A stretch of DNA of 36,348 nt from JANXQE01 sp035651635. Its GTDB lineage: Bacteria > Verrucomicrobiota > Verrucomicrobiia > Limisphaerales > UBA8199. Shown here one piece after another: positions 14,794 through 23,067 of the stretch (position 1 is its first letter; every line of letters starts with the position of its first letter). Location of the stretch: contig DASRFK010000250.1 in the NCBI GenBank assembly GCA_035651635.1, positions 1 to 36,348 on the forward strand, in the 5' to 3' direction. The notes beneath the pieces were generated by a model that saw nothing but the letters and a program-made list of their open reading frames with translations, was not told where the DNA came from and did no database searches. The position numbers and the translations under genes were made by a program.

Positions 14794-16206
14794 GTGCATG
14801 AGGCCGAAATGAAAGCGGCACCGGACGCCCACGAAGAATTGCGCTCTCGCGTGGGAATGTTTTGCTTTGGAGCTTTCCTCGGTCTGGCTCTGCTGAAGTT
14901 CGGCAATCCGCCGATCATGGAAAAATGGGTCACCCCGCCGGCGGATCTTTATGAGTTTGTCTTGGATAACCCCTGGCCGATCTGGTGGGGGTATGTGCTT
15001 TTGGGCCTTGTTGCCTTCCTGGCGTTTTTGACGGGCAGGCGTCCCGTTAAAGCCCCGCTCTGGCTAATGATCTTGCCCGCGGCCTGGCTTGCCTGGCAGT
15101 TCATAGCCGGGCTCGGCACTATCAACACCGAGCTCACGCGGCCAGTTCTGGCGCATTTCGCGGCCTGCGTGGTCTGTTTTTATGTAGGCCTGTTCTGTTC
15201 CGACGGCGCGCGTTCTCCAGCTTGGCTCCTGCCTGGCCTGCTCTGCGCCCTATTGATCGTGGTTGCCGCCGGGTGGCAGCAGCACTTCGGCGGACTCGAA
15301 CAGACTCGCCGATATTTCTTCCTCTACCTATATCCCAAGCTCAAAGAGGTTCAGCCCGAGTATATCAAGAAACTCTCCAGTCCACGGATTTTTTCCACCC
15401 TCTTTTATCCCAACGCCCTGGCTGGCGCTCTCATTCTGGTGCTGCCGGCAAGCTTGGAGTTTATCTGGCAGTGGCGCGAGCGATTCACCACGGCCGCGCG
15501 AATTTTTCTGGTGGTGTCAATCGGTGCGGGCGCGCTTGGCTGTCTTTACTGGTCGGGCTCGAAAGGGGGCTGGCTGCTCATGCTGGTCCTTTGCGTGCTG
15601 TGGCTTTTGCGCCTGCCCTTCAGTAAGAAACTCAAGCAAGGATTAATCGCGGCTCTACTAATCATGGGCTTGGCGGCCTTTTTCTGGAAATATTCCGGTT
15701 TCTTCGAGAAAGGGGCGACCAGTGTCGGCGCACGATTGGACTATTGGCACGCGGCCTTCCAAAGCACCCTGGCACATCCTCTGACGGGAACTGGTCCCGG
15801 GACCTTTGCTATGACCTACCAGAAACTCAAGCGACCTGAATCTGAAATGGCTCGCCTCGCTCACAACGATTACTTGCAGCAGGCCTCAGACTCGGGCTTG
15901 CCCGGCTTTTGCCTTTATCTCGGCTTTATTTTTGTGACCATCGCCTTTAGCTTTCCCGCGGAGCGAGCCCGCCAGCCAGAACCGGGCTTGCCCTGGGCGC
16001 GGCCCAAAGTTCCAGTCGAGCGCCCGCCCCGAATCGCGGCCGCAAGCCCTTTGCTCGACACCAACGCAGCTCTATGGTTCGCCCTGTGGCTGGGCACACT
16101 CGGTTGGGCGCTGCAGAGCTTCGTCGAATTCGGCTTATACTTGCCGGCACTGGCCTGGCCTGCATTTGCTTTTCTGGGTTGTCTGCTCCGGCATCGCTTC
16201 GACTGA
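14794..16206 (+). CDS. O-antigen ligase/polymerase family membrane protein (Wzy/WaaL-like)
   Basis: The 470-residue protein has about ten or more hydrophobic segments and the large periplasmic loop typical of the Wzy_C (O-antigen ligase) family. That loop contains RLDYWHAAFQSTLAHPLTG, GTGPGTFAMTYQKLK and RLAHNDYLQQASDSGLPGF, where the HND and nearby arginine residues are the conserved catalytic-type motif. Proteins of this family transfer or polymerise undecaprenyl-linked glycans at the periplasmic side of the inner membrane; some members are bacterial protein O-glycosyltransferases. It starts 8 bases after holB, apparently a chance pairing. Whether it is a ligase, polymerase or oligosaccharyltransferase cannot be decided here. 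Confidence 0.88.
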   Translation: MHEAEMKAAPDAHEELRSRVGMFCFGAFLGLALLKFGNPPIMEKWVTPPADLYEFVLDNPWPIWWGYVLLGLVAFLAFLTGRRPVKAPLWLMILPAAWLAWQFIAGLGTINTELTRPVLAHFAACVVCFYVGLFCSDGARSPAWLLPGLLCALLIVVAAGWQQHFGGLEQTRRYFFLYLYPKLKEVQPEYIKKLSSPRIFSTLFYPNALAGALILVLPASLEFIWQWRERFTTAARIFLVVSIGAGALGCLYWSGSKGGWLLMLVLCVLWLLRLPFSKKLKQGLIAALLIMGLAAFFWKYSGFFEKGATSVGARLDYWHAAFQSTLAHPLTGTGPGTFAMTYQKLKRPESEMARLAHNDYLQQASDSGLPGFCLYLGFIFVTIAFSFPAERARQPEPGLPWARPKVPVERPPRIAAASPLLDTNAALWFALWLGTLGWALQSFVEFGLYLPALAWPAFAFLGCLLRHRFD

Positions 16207-16422
16207 AGTCATCGGTCTGAGGTGCATCTCGTTAGCTCTTGGTCACATGAATACTGCCGCCGCAGGTGCGCAGGACAACCGCTTTCCCACCGCCATTAAC
16301 CAGCCTCTTGACGTGGCTGGGATGGGTTGTACCAGTCATGGTCAAAAGGTCTCAAGAGCGCGCGCGGCTGGATAGGGGATTCGGCTTTACATCACCGCAC
16401 GGAAGAGAGGAGTCTAACGGTT

Positions 16423-16884
16423 GTGGGGCCTGCACATGACAGCCTGTTTGTAGCGATTGTTTTCCTCCTGGTATTCGGACTCCTCACTTACCGCGCCATC
16501 GTGTGGGTTATACAGGCGCAGCCCACCGCCGACCCCTGGGATGCTGAAACTGGCCAAGCCTTGGAAAGCGACGAAGCCAGGCCCCTCTGCCACCACTGTT
16601 TCACGCCTCAGGACCACAACGGCTGGTTTTGCCCAAATTGCGGAGCGACCGTTGGGCAATACGTCAACTATTTGCCTTACGTCTACTTGTTTTCGCAGGG
16701 GGAAGTCCTCCGGGCCGGTGTGGCCGAACATCTACGTCGCAGTCCGCTGATTGTGTGCGGCTACATACTTCTTTCCCTGGCTTTCTTCCCGATACTGGCG
16801 CCGGTTTATTGGTTCTTCTTCGTGCAGAATCTCCTCAGTCACAAGCGGCTGGCCGTCGAGGAAACCCGGGTTGATGCGCCTTGA
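16423..16884 (+). CDS. Zinc-ribbon membrane protein, hypothetical
   Basis: A GTG preceded by GGAAGAGAGGAGTC starts a 153-residue protein. It has an N-terminal membrane segment (SLFVAIVFLLVFGLLTYRAI), then a zinc ribbon with CHHC and, eleven residues later, CPNC. A C-terminal region follows with one long or two short hydrophobic helices (IVCGYILLSLAFFPILAPVY and WFFFVQNLL). The zinc ribbon would lie between the membrane segments. Frames extending upstream to 16327 use a TTG and lack a clear ribosome-binding site. I do not recognise a named family. Its stop is 3 bases from the convergent cyclophilin stop. Confidence 0.7.
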   Translation: MGPAHDSLFVAIVFLLVFGLLTYRAIVWVIQAQPTADPWDAETGQALESDEARPLCHHCFTPQDHNGWFCPNCGATVGQYVNYLPYVYLFSQGEVLRAGVAEHLRRSPLIVCGYILLSLAFFPILAPVYWFFFVQNLLSHKRLAVEETRVDAP

Positions 16885-16886
16885 GC

Positions 16887-17828
16887 TCATTTCGTTGAAA
16901 TACGAACCGGGATCGGCACGGCACAGAGCTCGATGTGGCCGGCCTGAAAGTGAAACCAATCTTCGTGGCGGTTGCGCCGCGATTCAACCAGGTCCTGGAA
17001 CAGGGGCGTGTCCGTGCGCAGGATCTCCAGATGCGTGCGGTCGGCAGCTGAAAGATCGGCAGCCAGGCGGATAGCTTTAATAGGGACCCGTTGCTCGGGC
17101 TTTTCATAAAAACCCAAAGCGCCGGTGCCCCGCGGCAGCGACGAGAGCAATTCCATTCCCTGCCACACGCGGCCGACGAGTGTGACATTCCGATCCAGAT
17201 GTCTCGGGGCCTGGCCAATCACGACGTACAGTTCAGCTCCGCCGCCGCTGTCGGGAGCAGCGTCGCGGCCCACACCAACCATCCCGTAGCAATGCACCAG
17301 CCACATTTTGTTCGTTTTAGGATCGCGAGCCACTGGGAAGCCATTTGAAAAACCAACCTCCGGCGCGTAGACGTCGCCATCGGGCAAACGAGTGAAAGGC
17401 AATCCGGAATCCAACGAACGATCGAACTCTCCGGCCAACGTTCGTTTGGCGTTTCGAATTTTCCGGCCAATAGGCTTATCAGCATCAGGATCGGCCCACT
17501 GAACAACGTAATTGTCCTGCACGCGGACGATGGCCAATCCATCGTAATAATACTCGTGAACCAGGGCTTTTATATTGGCGACGTGAGCGGGCGCAAACGC
17601 AGGTGCCAACTCGATGACCACCCGGCCGCCGGCGAGTTCAAGGTAAAGCGTGTTCTGTGGATCCAGCGCGCGCCAGTCACTGGGCTTGGATGCGCTCAGC
17701 AGCTCGGACATGATTGGCGGTTTGGGTCTCGATGAGTCGGTAGCGAGGACGTCATGAGCGACAATCAGGGCAAGGGAGAGAAGCAGTGTTATACGGGGCA
17801 GCATGCGCGGCAGTTTGGCTGAAAGCAT
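16887..17828 (-). CDS. Secreted cyclophilin-type peptidyl-prolyl cis-trans isomerase
   Basis: The 313-residue protein begins with a cleavable signal peptide (around MLPRITLLLSLALIVAHDVL, with likely cleavage after VLA). A cyclophilin domain follows: LYLELAGGRVVIELAPAFAP, HVANIKALVHEYYYDGLAIVR, a long insert around FSNGFPVARDPKTNKMWLVH, and YVVIGQAPRHLDRNVTLVGR. Cyclophilins catalyse proline isomerisation and help fold exported proteins. The protein is larger than the roughly 165-residue minimum because of the insert and a C-terminal extension of about 60 residues. An alternative methionine at 17804 would shorten the signal peptide n-region. It is a single-gene unit, divergent from doxX. Confidence 0.88.
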   Translation of the reverse strand: MLSAKLPRMLPRITLLLSLALIVAHDVLATDSSRPKPPIMSELLSASKPSDWRALDPQNTLYLELAGGRVVIELAPAFAPAHVANIKALVHEYYYDGLAIVRVQDNYVVQWADPDADKPIGRKIRNAKRTLAGEFDRSLDSGLPFTRLPDGDVYAPEVGFSNGFPVARDPKTNKMWLVHCYGMVGVGRDAAPDSGGGAELYVVIGQAPRHLDRNVTLVGRVWQGMELLSSLPRGTGALGFYEKPEQRVPIKAIRLAADLSAADRTHLEILRTDTPLFQDLVESRRNRHEDWFHFQAGHIELCAVPIPVRISTK

Positions 17829-17911
17829 GAGTCAAATCCAACTGCTAAAATCGTTTGCGTCCGCACGCAATGAAGGATTAGTGTCCTCAGAACTCATCGC
17901 GATCTGAACCT

Positions 17912-18376
17912 ATGTTTTCGAAAATATTTGGGCCGGGAAACGATTCGTTTTTGACGAGCCTGGGGCTGCTAAGTTTGCGGCTGTGGCTTGGAGTGACGCT
18001 GTTGCTCAATCACGGGATTGGCAAGCTCAAGGGCTTCGACAGCATGGCTTCGGGCTTCGCCGATCCATTCAAGATCGGCCACACGCTAAGCTTCTCCCTG
18101 GTAGTGTTTGCCGAGGTCGTCGCGGCCAGCCTGGTCGCTTTAGGACTAGTGACGCGCTTTGGGGCGTTGGTTTTGATGGTGAATATGGGAGTTGCCTTTA
18201 TGTACGTGCACAAAGGGAGCTTGAGCGGCGGCCACAGCGGGGAACTGGCCTTTATCTACCTGGCCGGGTTTACGACTCTCTTCCTGGCCGGCCCGGGCAG
18301 CCTTTCGTTGGATAAACGCCTCTTTGGGGGAAGCAAGGCCGGATCGTCCAAAAAGAGCAGGCCGGCGGACCGCTGA
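17912..18376 (+). CDS. DoxX family membrane protein
   Basis: The 154-residue protein has four hydrophobic segments. It shows DoxX family patterns: LLSLRLWLGVTLLLNHGIGK near the N-terminus, FAEVVAASLVALGLVTRFGA in the middle, and ELAFIYLAGFTTLFLAGPGS towards the end. The family includes subunits of a quinol oxidase in archaea and many bacterial proteins of unclear role, several linked to redox stress. No cofactor ligand is evident. A nested inverted-repeat element lies between its stop and the convergent cytochrome oxidase operon. Confidence 0.88.
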   Translation: MFSKIFGPGNDSFLTSLGLLSLRLWLGVTLLLNHGIGKLKGFDSMASGFADPFKIGHTLSFSLVVFAEVVAASLVALGLVTRFGALVLMVNMGVAFMYVHKGSLSGGHSGELAFIYLAGFTTLFLAGPGSLSLDKRLFGGSKAGSSKKSRPADR

Positions 18377-18379
18377 ATC

Positions 18380-18520
18380 CGACAGGTTACAAGTTATAAG
18401 TTGTAATGCGCCTGCGTTTGGAGTTCCACCTTCAGGCGGTTTTGGCGCCAGACCGCCTAAAGGCGGGACTCCAAACGGTTGTTAAAAACTTGTAACCTGC
18501 AACTTGTAACCTGCAACCAT
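18380..18520. repeat. Nested palindromic element between doxX and the oxidase operon
   Basis: An inner inverted repeat runs from GTTTGGAGT (18416-18424) to ACTCCAAAC (18468-18476), with CAGGCGG/CCGCCT stems inside. It is flanked by AT-rich arms: CAGGTTACAAGTTATAAGTT (18383 on) and, inverted, AACTTGTAACCTGCAACTTG (18487 on). Each outer arm reads away from the gene it follows, doxX on the plus strand and subunit IV on the minus strand. The arms belong to the AAGTTATCAAG family. The whole could act as a bidirectional terminator between convergent genes, but no U-tract proves that. Confidence 0.75.
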
Positions 18521-18522
18521 TT

Positions 18523-18864
18523 TTAGTCTTTCTGCGGTGCCGGCCAGACGCCGTGTTCCCAGGTTTTATCCGGCACGCCCGGCACCCAGCCGCGCGTGAG
18601 ATAGTCGCTCAGAGTCAGGTCAACCAGGATGACGAGCCAGATGAAACCAGCGGCGACGAAGATCCACGTCAGCCGCGAAGAATAACGCACGTGCATGAAG
18701 TAGAGGATGACCAGAAGCATCTTGGCCACGGCGATCGTCAAAGCGGCCACGGCATTGAATTTGCCCAGGTTCAGCTGGGCCAGGCTCCAGGTGAGCAAAA
18801 GCAACACCAGGAGGGCCGCCCAAACTCGAATGAAGATCTTTTTGGGAATAATGGTTGAACTCAT
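18523..18864 (-). CDS. ctaF: Cytochrome c oxidase subunit IV (caa3 type)
   Basis: The 113-residue protein has three hydrophobic segments: IRVWAALLVLLLLTWSLAQL, a central one around AVAKMLLVILYFMHVRYSS, and TWIFVAAGFIWLVILVDLTL. The central segment with its YFMHVRYSS end is characteristic of the small subunit IV family found with caa3 oxidases. The ATG at 18864 overlaps the subunit III stop by four bases (ATGA). The frame continues further upstream only as an antisense-free extension through the subunit III gene. It is the last gene of the operon and probably stabilises the oxidase membrane core. Confidence 0.88.
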   Translation of the reverse strand: MSSTIIPKKIFIRVWAALLVLLLLTWSLAQLNLGKFNAVAALTIAVAKMLLVILYFMHVRYSSRLTWIFVAAGFIWLVILVDLTLSDYLTRGWVPGVPDKTWEHGVWPAPQKD

Positions 18865-19502
18865 GACGAGCGGTTGATCAGGTAAAGCAGCGGATAGAGA
18901 AAAATCCAGACAATGTCCACGAAGTGCCAGTACAACGCCGTCACATCGATTGGATTGTAATAGGTGGCCGAGAATTTGCCCCGCCCGGCCAGGAACGCCA
19001 TGACCGAGAGCACCGCGATACCTACAGTAACATGCAGCGCGTGCAGACCGGTCATGGCCCAATAAAGGAACCAGAAAATTTGGGCTTGTGGCGGCAAGCC
19101 CGTTTTAAAGTGTGGTCCGGGCCACAAATTCTCGTGGAGGTCCTGACGGTATTCGAAGCCTTTGAGGACCAGGAACGCGCAGGCCAGCGAGATCGTCAAG
19201 AGCAGGTGCCGAATGGTCCATTTGACGTTGTTCTCCTGGATCGAGTGAACGGCCAGGACCATGGTCAAGCTGCTGGTCAATAGAATCGCGGTGTTGATCG
19301 TGCCGAAGAGAACGATGGTGTGCTTGCTGGCTTCGGCGAACGCCTGCGAATAAATGCTCCGGTAAGCAATATAGCTCATGAACAGGCCGCCGAAGAACAG
19401 GATTTCGGTCGCCAGAAACGTCCACATCCCGAGCATGGACGCTTCCTGCTGTTGCGGCAGTTCCTCAAACTGCTCCGCTAATGCCCCATGTGCTTCAGCC
19501 AT
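18861..19502 (-). CDS. ctaE: Cytochrome c oxidase subunit III
   Basis: The 213-residue protein has five hydrophobic segments and the subunit III pattern: LGMWTFLATEILFFGGLFMS near the start, MTGLHALHVTVGIAVL in the middle, and ALYWHFVDIVWIFLYPLLYL at the end. The last segment contains the W-H-F-V-D motif conserved in this family. It lacks the first two helices of longer mitochondrial-type proteins, as is usual for the bacterial five-helix form. It belongs to the integral membrane core of the oxidase with subunits I and II. It overlaps the subunit I gene upstream by 8 bases and the subunit IV gene downstream by 4. Confidence 0.94.
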   Translation of the reverse strand: MAEAHGALAEQFEELPQQQEASMLGMWTFLATEILFFGGLFMSYIAYRSIYSQAFAEASKHTIVLFGTINTAILLTSSLTMVLAVHSIQENNVKWTIRHLLLTISLACAFLVLKGFEYRQDLHENLWPGPHFKTGLPPQAQIFWFLYWAMTGLHALHVTVGIAVLSVMAFLAGRGKFSATYYNPIDVTALYWHFVDIVWIFLYPLLYLINRSS

Positions 19503-21150
19503 GAACCATCTCCTCCGCGGCTTCGGGTGAATACTGATAAGGCGCCTGATCCACTACGGGAACGTGCTCGAAATTGTGTTTGGGTGGCGGAGACGGCGTT
19601 TGCCACTCAAGGCCAGTGGCGTTCCAAGGGTTGGGAGGAGCTTTCTTGCCATGCTTGATTGACCAGATGAAATAAATCAGGGGCAGCAGGTAACCGGCTC
19701 CCAGAATAGAAGCCCCGGCGCTCGAAAGAACATTGTAAATCTGGAATTCGGGCGCATACGCGTGGTACCGGCGAGGCATGCCGAGATAACCGACGACGAA
19801 TTGCGGGAAGAAGGTGAGGTTAAACCCGATATACATGATGAGCGCGGCGAGTTGCCCCAGTTTTTCGGGGTACAAACGACCGGTGATTTTCGGCCACCAA
19901 TAATGCAGTCCTCCCATAAAAGCCGTCACCATGCCGCCCACCATAATGTAGTGGAAATGCGCCACGATGAAGTAGGTGTCAGTCACGTGCACATCCAGTC
20001 CAAGCGCTGCCAGAAACAGGCCGGTCAGGCCGCCGATCGTGAACAGGCCGATAAACCCGAGCGCATAAAGCATGGGCGTGGCCAGGGAAATCGAGCCGCG
20101 ATACAGGGTCATGGTCCAGTTGAAGACTTTAATAGCCGACGGAACCGCCACGAGGTAGCTGAGCAGCGAAAAGACCAGGCCGGCGTAAATGGATTGGCTG
20201 CTGACAAACATGTGGTGGCCCCAGACCAGAAAGCCAAGAATGGCGATGGCTACACTCGCGCCGCCAACGAAGTGATAGCCAAAAATCGGTTTTCGCGAGA
20301 AACAGGTAACGACCTCGCTGATAACGCCCATCCCGGGAAGAATCATGATGTACACCGCGGGATGCGAATAGAACCAGAACAGGTGCTGGAACAGCACCGG
20401 ATCGCCGCCCAGTTTAGGATCAAAAACCCCCACCCCCCAGATCCGTTCCAGCGCCATGAGCGCCAGGGTAATTGCCAGAACGGGCGTGGCCAGGACCATG
20501 ATGACGCTGGTGGCGTATAGCGACCAAATGAAGAGTGGCAGCCGAAACCAGGTCAGGCCGGGAGCGCGCAATTTGTGGATGGTGATGATGAAGTTAAGCC
20601 CGGTCAAAATAGTGCCAAAACCGGCAATAAAAATGCCCGCAGCCATCGTAATCACATGGGAATTGGAGTAAGTGCTGCTGTAAGGCGTATAGAAAGTCCA
20701 ACCGGTATCGACTCCGCCAAAAGCGACCGCGTAGGTCGCGAGCAACCCGCCCAGGTTGAAGAGGTACCAACTTAAGAGATTGAGTTTCGGGAACGCGACG
20801 TCACGAGCGCCCAGCATCATCGGGATGACGAAATTGCCCAACACGGCGGGAATGGATGGGATAAGGAAGAACCAGACCATGAGTGTGCCATGAATGGTGA
20901 AGAGCTTGTTGTAGCTGTCCGAAGTTACCATGTCGCCTGAAGGAGTAATCAATTCCAGGCGCATCAAGGCCGCCGCCACGGCGGCAATCGCGAAATAGAA
21001 TAGTATTGAAAAGAGATAAAGCAGCCCAATCCGTTTGTGATCGGTAGTTAGCAGCCACGACGCGAGAGTCTGACCGCCCTCCTCAAAGTACGTTCGCCGT
21101 TTTGAGGCAGTCGGAGCTTCACGTATCGGCCCGGCGGTAGCGGTCTTCAT
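19495..21150 (-). CDS. ctaD: Cytochrome c oxidase subunit I, haem-copper A-type
   Basis: The 551-residue protein is the catalytic subunit. It contains HLFWFYSHPAVYIMILPGMG, with the copper-B histidine and the tyrosine cross-link region; FLVWGHHMFV, with two further copper ligands; and DTYFIVAHFHYIMVGGM, with the haem-binding histidines. It starts with the low-spin haem helix region after ILFYFAIAAVAAALMRLELI. The motif YSHPAV, rather than GHPEV, places it in the A2-type haem-copper oxidases, such as Thermus caa3, in which the proton path uses a Tyr-Ser pair instead of a glutamate. It reduces oxygen to water and pumps protons. Its start overlaps subunit II by 4 bases. Confidence 0.97.
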   Translation of the reverse strand: MKTATAGPIREAPTASKRRTYFEEGGQTLASWLLTTDHKRIGLLYLFSILFYFAIAAVAAALMRLELITPSGDMVTSDSYNKLFTIHGTLMVWFFLIPSIPAVLGNFVIPMMLGARDVAFPKLNLLSWYLFNLGGLLATYAVAFGGVDTGWTFYTPYSSTYSNSHVITMAAGIFIAGFGTILTGLNFIITIHKLRAPGLTWFRLPLFIWSLYATSVIMVLATPVLAITLALMALERIWGVGVFDPKLGGDPVLFQHLFWFYSHPAVYIMILPGMGVISEVVTCFSRKPIFGYHFVGGASVAIAILGFLVWGHHMFVSSQSIYAGLVFSLLSYLVAVPSAIKVFNWTMTLYRGSISLATPMLYALGFIGLFTIGGLTGLFLAALGLDVHVTDTYFIVAHFHYIMVGGMVTAFMGGLHYWWPKITGRLYPEKLGQLAALIMYIGFNLTFFPQFVVGYLGMPRRYHAYAPEFQIYNVLSSAGASILGAGYLLPLIYFIWSIKHGKKAPPNPWNATGLEWQTPSPPPKHNFEHVPVVDQAPYQYSPEAAEEMVHG

Positions 21151-22109
21151 GGTGAACCCTCCAAGGAGTTGCGCAGCCCGGGAGCGGCGTTGGCCACGCT
21201 TTTGAGATAGGCAATCAGTTGCAGCAGTTCCTCTTCGCTGATCCGGCCCTGAAAAGAAGGCATGTCGTTGGTATAACCGCCAACGATTTGCTTAGCGGGA
21301 AAGAGAATGGAATCGCGGAGATATGCCTCGTCGGCGGTGACGACGGTGCCGTCGGCGAGCGGAACCGGCTTGTTAAACAGACCTTCGAGCGGGGGAGCGC
21401 GCACGATCGAGCTGCCGGAATGGCAACCGCTGCACCCGAGCTCGCGGTAGAGGCGCTCGCCGGATTCGCTCATGGTGCTCCCGGGCTCGCCCTTAAGCAG
21501 CCAACTCTCATATTCGGCCGGGCTCATGACGACCACCCGGCCGGTCATTCCCGAATGAAACGTTCCGCAAAATTCCGAACAAAAAAGGTGGTACACGCCA
21601 ATGCGTTCGGCTTTAAACCACTCGGTCGTGTACCGGCCGGGCACGACGTCCTGCTTGATCCGGAACTCCGGCAGGAAAAAGCTGTGGATGACATCCTGCG
21701 AGGTCATGGTGAACTTAACGATCCGGCCGACCGGGACGTGCAGCTCATTAATCTCACGATTGCCCTCCGGATGTTGAATCTTCCACATCCATTGTTTGCC
21801 GACGACATTGATCTCCATGGCCCCGGGGGGCGGTCGTTCGATGACGAAGTATTGTTTGGCCCCCCAGGCGTAATAGCAGATCATGATGAACATCGGTATC
21901 AGCGTCCAGGTGATCTCGATCGTCATCTCGGGCAAATGAACCGGGCGGCGATCCGCCGGCTTGCCCGCGCGGTACTTGAAGAGGAAAAAAATGATCGGAC
22001 AAAAGACGATCAAAATGATTACCAGGCTGAGAATGATTAGCCCCCAATAGAGCGCGTCGGTCTGCTGGGCGACCTTCGAAGCGGCCGTTGGGAGGATCGG
22101 GAAGTTCAT
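21147..22109 (-). CDS. ctaC: Cytochrome c oxidase subunit II with fused cytochrome c domain
   Basis: The 320-residue protein has two N-terminal membrane helices (around YWGLIILSLVIILIVFCPII and ITWTLIPMFIMICYYAWGA). A copper-A cupredoxin domain follows, with DVIHSFFLPEF and FCSEFCGTFHSGMTG as ligands (Cys, Cys, His, Met). A C-terminal single-haem cytochrome c domain has CSGCHSG, with a distal methionine probably in NDMPSFQG. This makes it a caa3-type subunit II, which receives electrons directly from its fused haem. ATG 22109 overlaps the SCO stop (ATGA) by four bases; the longer frame to 22178 has no supporting features. It is the natural electron acceptor for the ACIII complex encoded upstream. 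Confidence 0.96.
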   Translation of the reverse strand: MNFPILPTAASKVAQQTDALYWGLIILSLVIILIVFCPIIFFLFKYRAGKPADRRPVHLPEMTIEITWTLIPMFIMICYYAWGAKQYFVIERPPPGAMEINVVGKQWMWKIQHPEGNREINELHVPVGRIVKFTMTSQDVIHSFFLPEFRIKQDVVPGRYTTEWFKAERIGVYHLFCSEFCGTFHSGMTGRVVVMSPAEYESWLLKGEPGSTMSESGERLYRELGCSGCHSGSSIVRAPPLEGLFNKPVPLADGTVVTADEAYLRDSILFPAKQIVGGYTNDMPSFQGRISEEELLQLIAYLKSVANAAPGLRNSLEGSP

Positions 22110-22897
22110 GACGGTTTGGTCCGGCGCACAGAAACCAGCACCAGGCAGGCGATCCCGAGGACGGTCGCCACGCCGCACACTCGGAGAAGCCCTACGATCG
22201 TCGGGCTGTATTTGCCCGTCAGAGGATTGTAATGGAAGCAGAGCAGAACGAGGCGTTGAATGGGTGAGCCAATCTGACTTGAACTGGCTTGATGCAGGGC
22301 CTGGTAGAGCTCCTTGGAAGAGAAGGTGACCCCAAAAAGATACCCGGAAACTTTGCCCTGCGGCGTCAGGACCACCAAACCACTCGGGTGGGCATACTGA
22401 CGGGTGGCCGGGTCATATTGGTACGCGAATCCGACGGTTTTGGTTAACTGCCTGATTTCCGGTTCACGCCCGGTAAGAAAATGCCAGCCCTCGGCCGCGC
22501 CGGAACGGCCGTATCGTTTCAGGTAGGTTTGTTTTTTAGCGGCAGCCAGAGCGGGTTGCTCGGCCGGATTAATGCTGACATTGACCACAGTAAACTGGTC
22601 GCCCGCGCGCCAGCGCATATCCTGAAGGCTCTCGACCAGGCCATTGAGCACTAAAGTGCAGAGCATCGGACAGCCGTAATAGCCTAATACGAGGATGACC
22701 GGCTTGGAGCCGAAGTACTGAGCCAACTGAACGGATTTTCCGGTTTCATCAACAAACCGCAGGTCTAACGGTAGCTGGGCATCGAGATTTTGCGTGAAAT
22801 CAATTCGGGCCAGGGCGGCATCGGAAATGGGTTGAGCGGGAACCGAGTGGCAACACAGTAGGACCAGCGCCAGCATGACGGCCACGCCCGGCCGCAT
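22106..22897 (-). CDS. sco1: SCO1/SenC copper chaperone for cytochrome oxidase
   Basis: The 263-residue protein has an N-terminal signal sequence (MRPGVAVMLALVLLCCHSVP), a thioredoxin-fold SCO domain and a C-terminal membrane helix (around VVATVLGIACLVLVS). The copper-binding site is visible as YYGCPMLCTLVL (CxxxC) and, later, the conserved histidine in YAHPSGLVVLTPQG. SCO proteins deliver copper to the CuA site of subunit II, consistent with the next gene being subunit II. I chose ATG 22897 because the signal peptide follows it directly. An in-frame ATG at 23071, coupled to the upstream stop, would add 58 residues encoded largely by a palindromic repeat; see findings. Confidence 0.93.
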   Translation of the reverse strand: MRPGVAVMLALVLLCCHSVPAQPISDAALARIDFTQNLDAQLPLDLRFVDETGKSVQLAQYFGSKPVILVLGYYGCPMLCTLVLNGLVESLQDMRWRAGDQFTVVNVSINPAEQPALAAAKKQTYLKRYGRSGAAEGWHFLTGREPEIRQLTKTVGFAYQYDPATRQYAHPSGLVVLTPQGKVSGYLFGVTFSSKELYQALHQASSSQIGSPIQRLVLLCFHYNPLTGKYSPTIVGLLRVCGVATVLGIACLVLVSVRRTKPS

Positions 22898-22917
22898 CGC
22901 CCTGCGATCTCTTTTGG

Positions 22918-23050
22918 TAGGGACATCGCGCTGCGATGTCCCCGTCCGCGTCCAGCGGACGGAACGAAAGCTTCCCGAACGCCTCTCCAGGCGGGGCATT
23001 GCGAGGTCGGCCGCGGCGCGCACGCAGCGCGCCGTCCCTGCCAGGGACAT
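22918..23050 (-). repeat. Palindromic GGGACATCGC repeat cluster inside the extended SCO frame
   Basis: A run of perfect stem-loops: GGGACATCGC/GCGATGTCCC (22920-22942, 3-base loop), CCGTCCGC/GCGGACGG (22942-22962), GGCGCGC/GCGCGCC (23015-23033) and GTCCCT/AGGGAC (23034-23048). The block is bounded by GGGACAT on each side (22920-22926 and 23044-23050). It starts 18 bases downstream of the stop codon of the preceding minus-strand gene. No stop occurs in the SCO frame through it. Confidence 0.8.
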
Positions 23051-23067
23051 ATTTGGACGTCTGACGC

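Noticed and set aside
19762..20520. Plus-strand open frame (252 codons) opposite oxidase subunit I
   Set aside because: Antisense shadow of ctaD; charged, low-information sequence without a domain.
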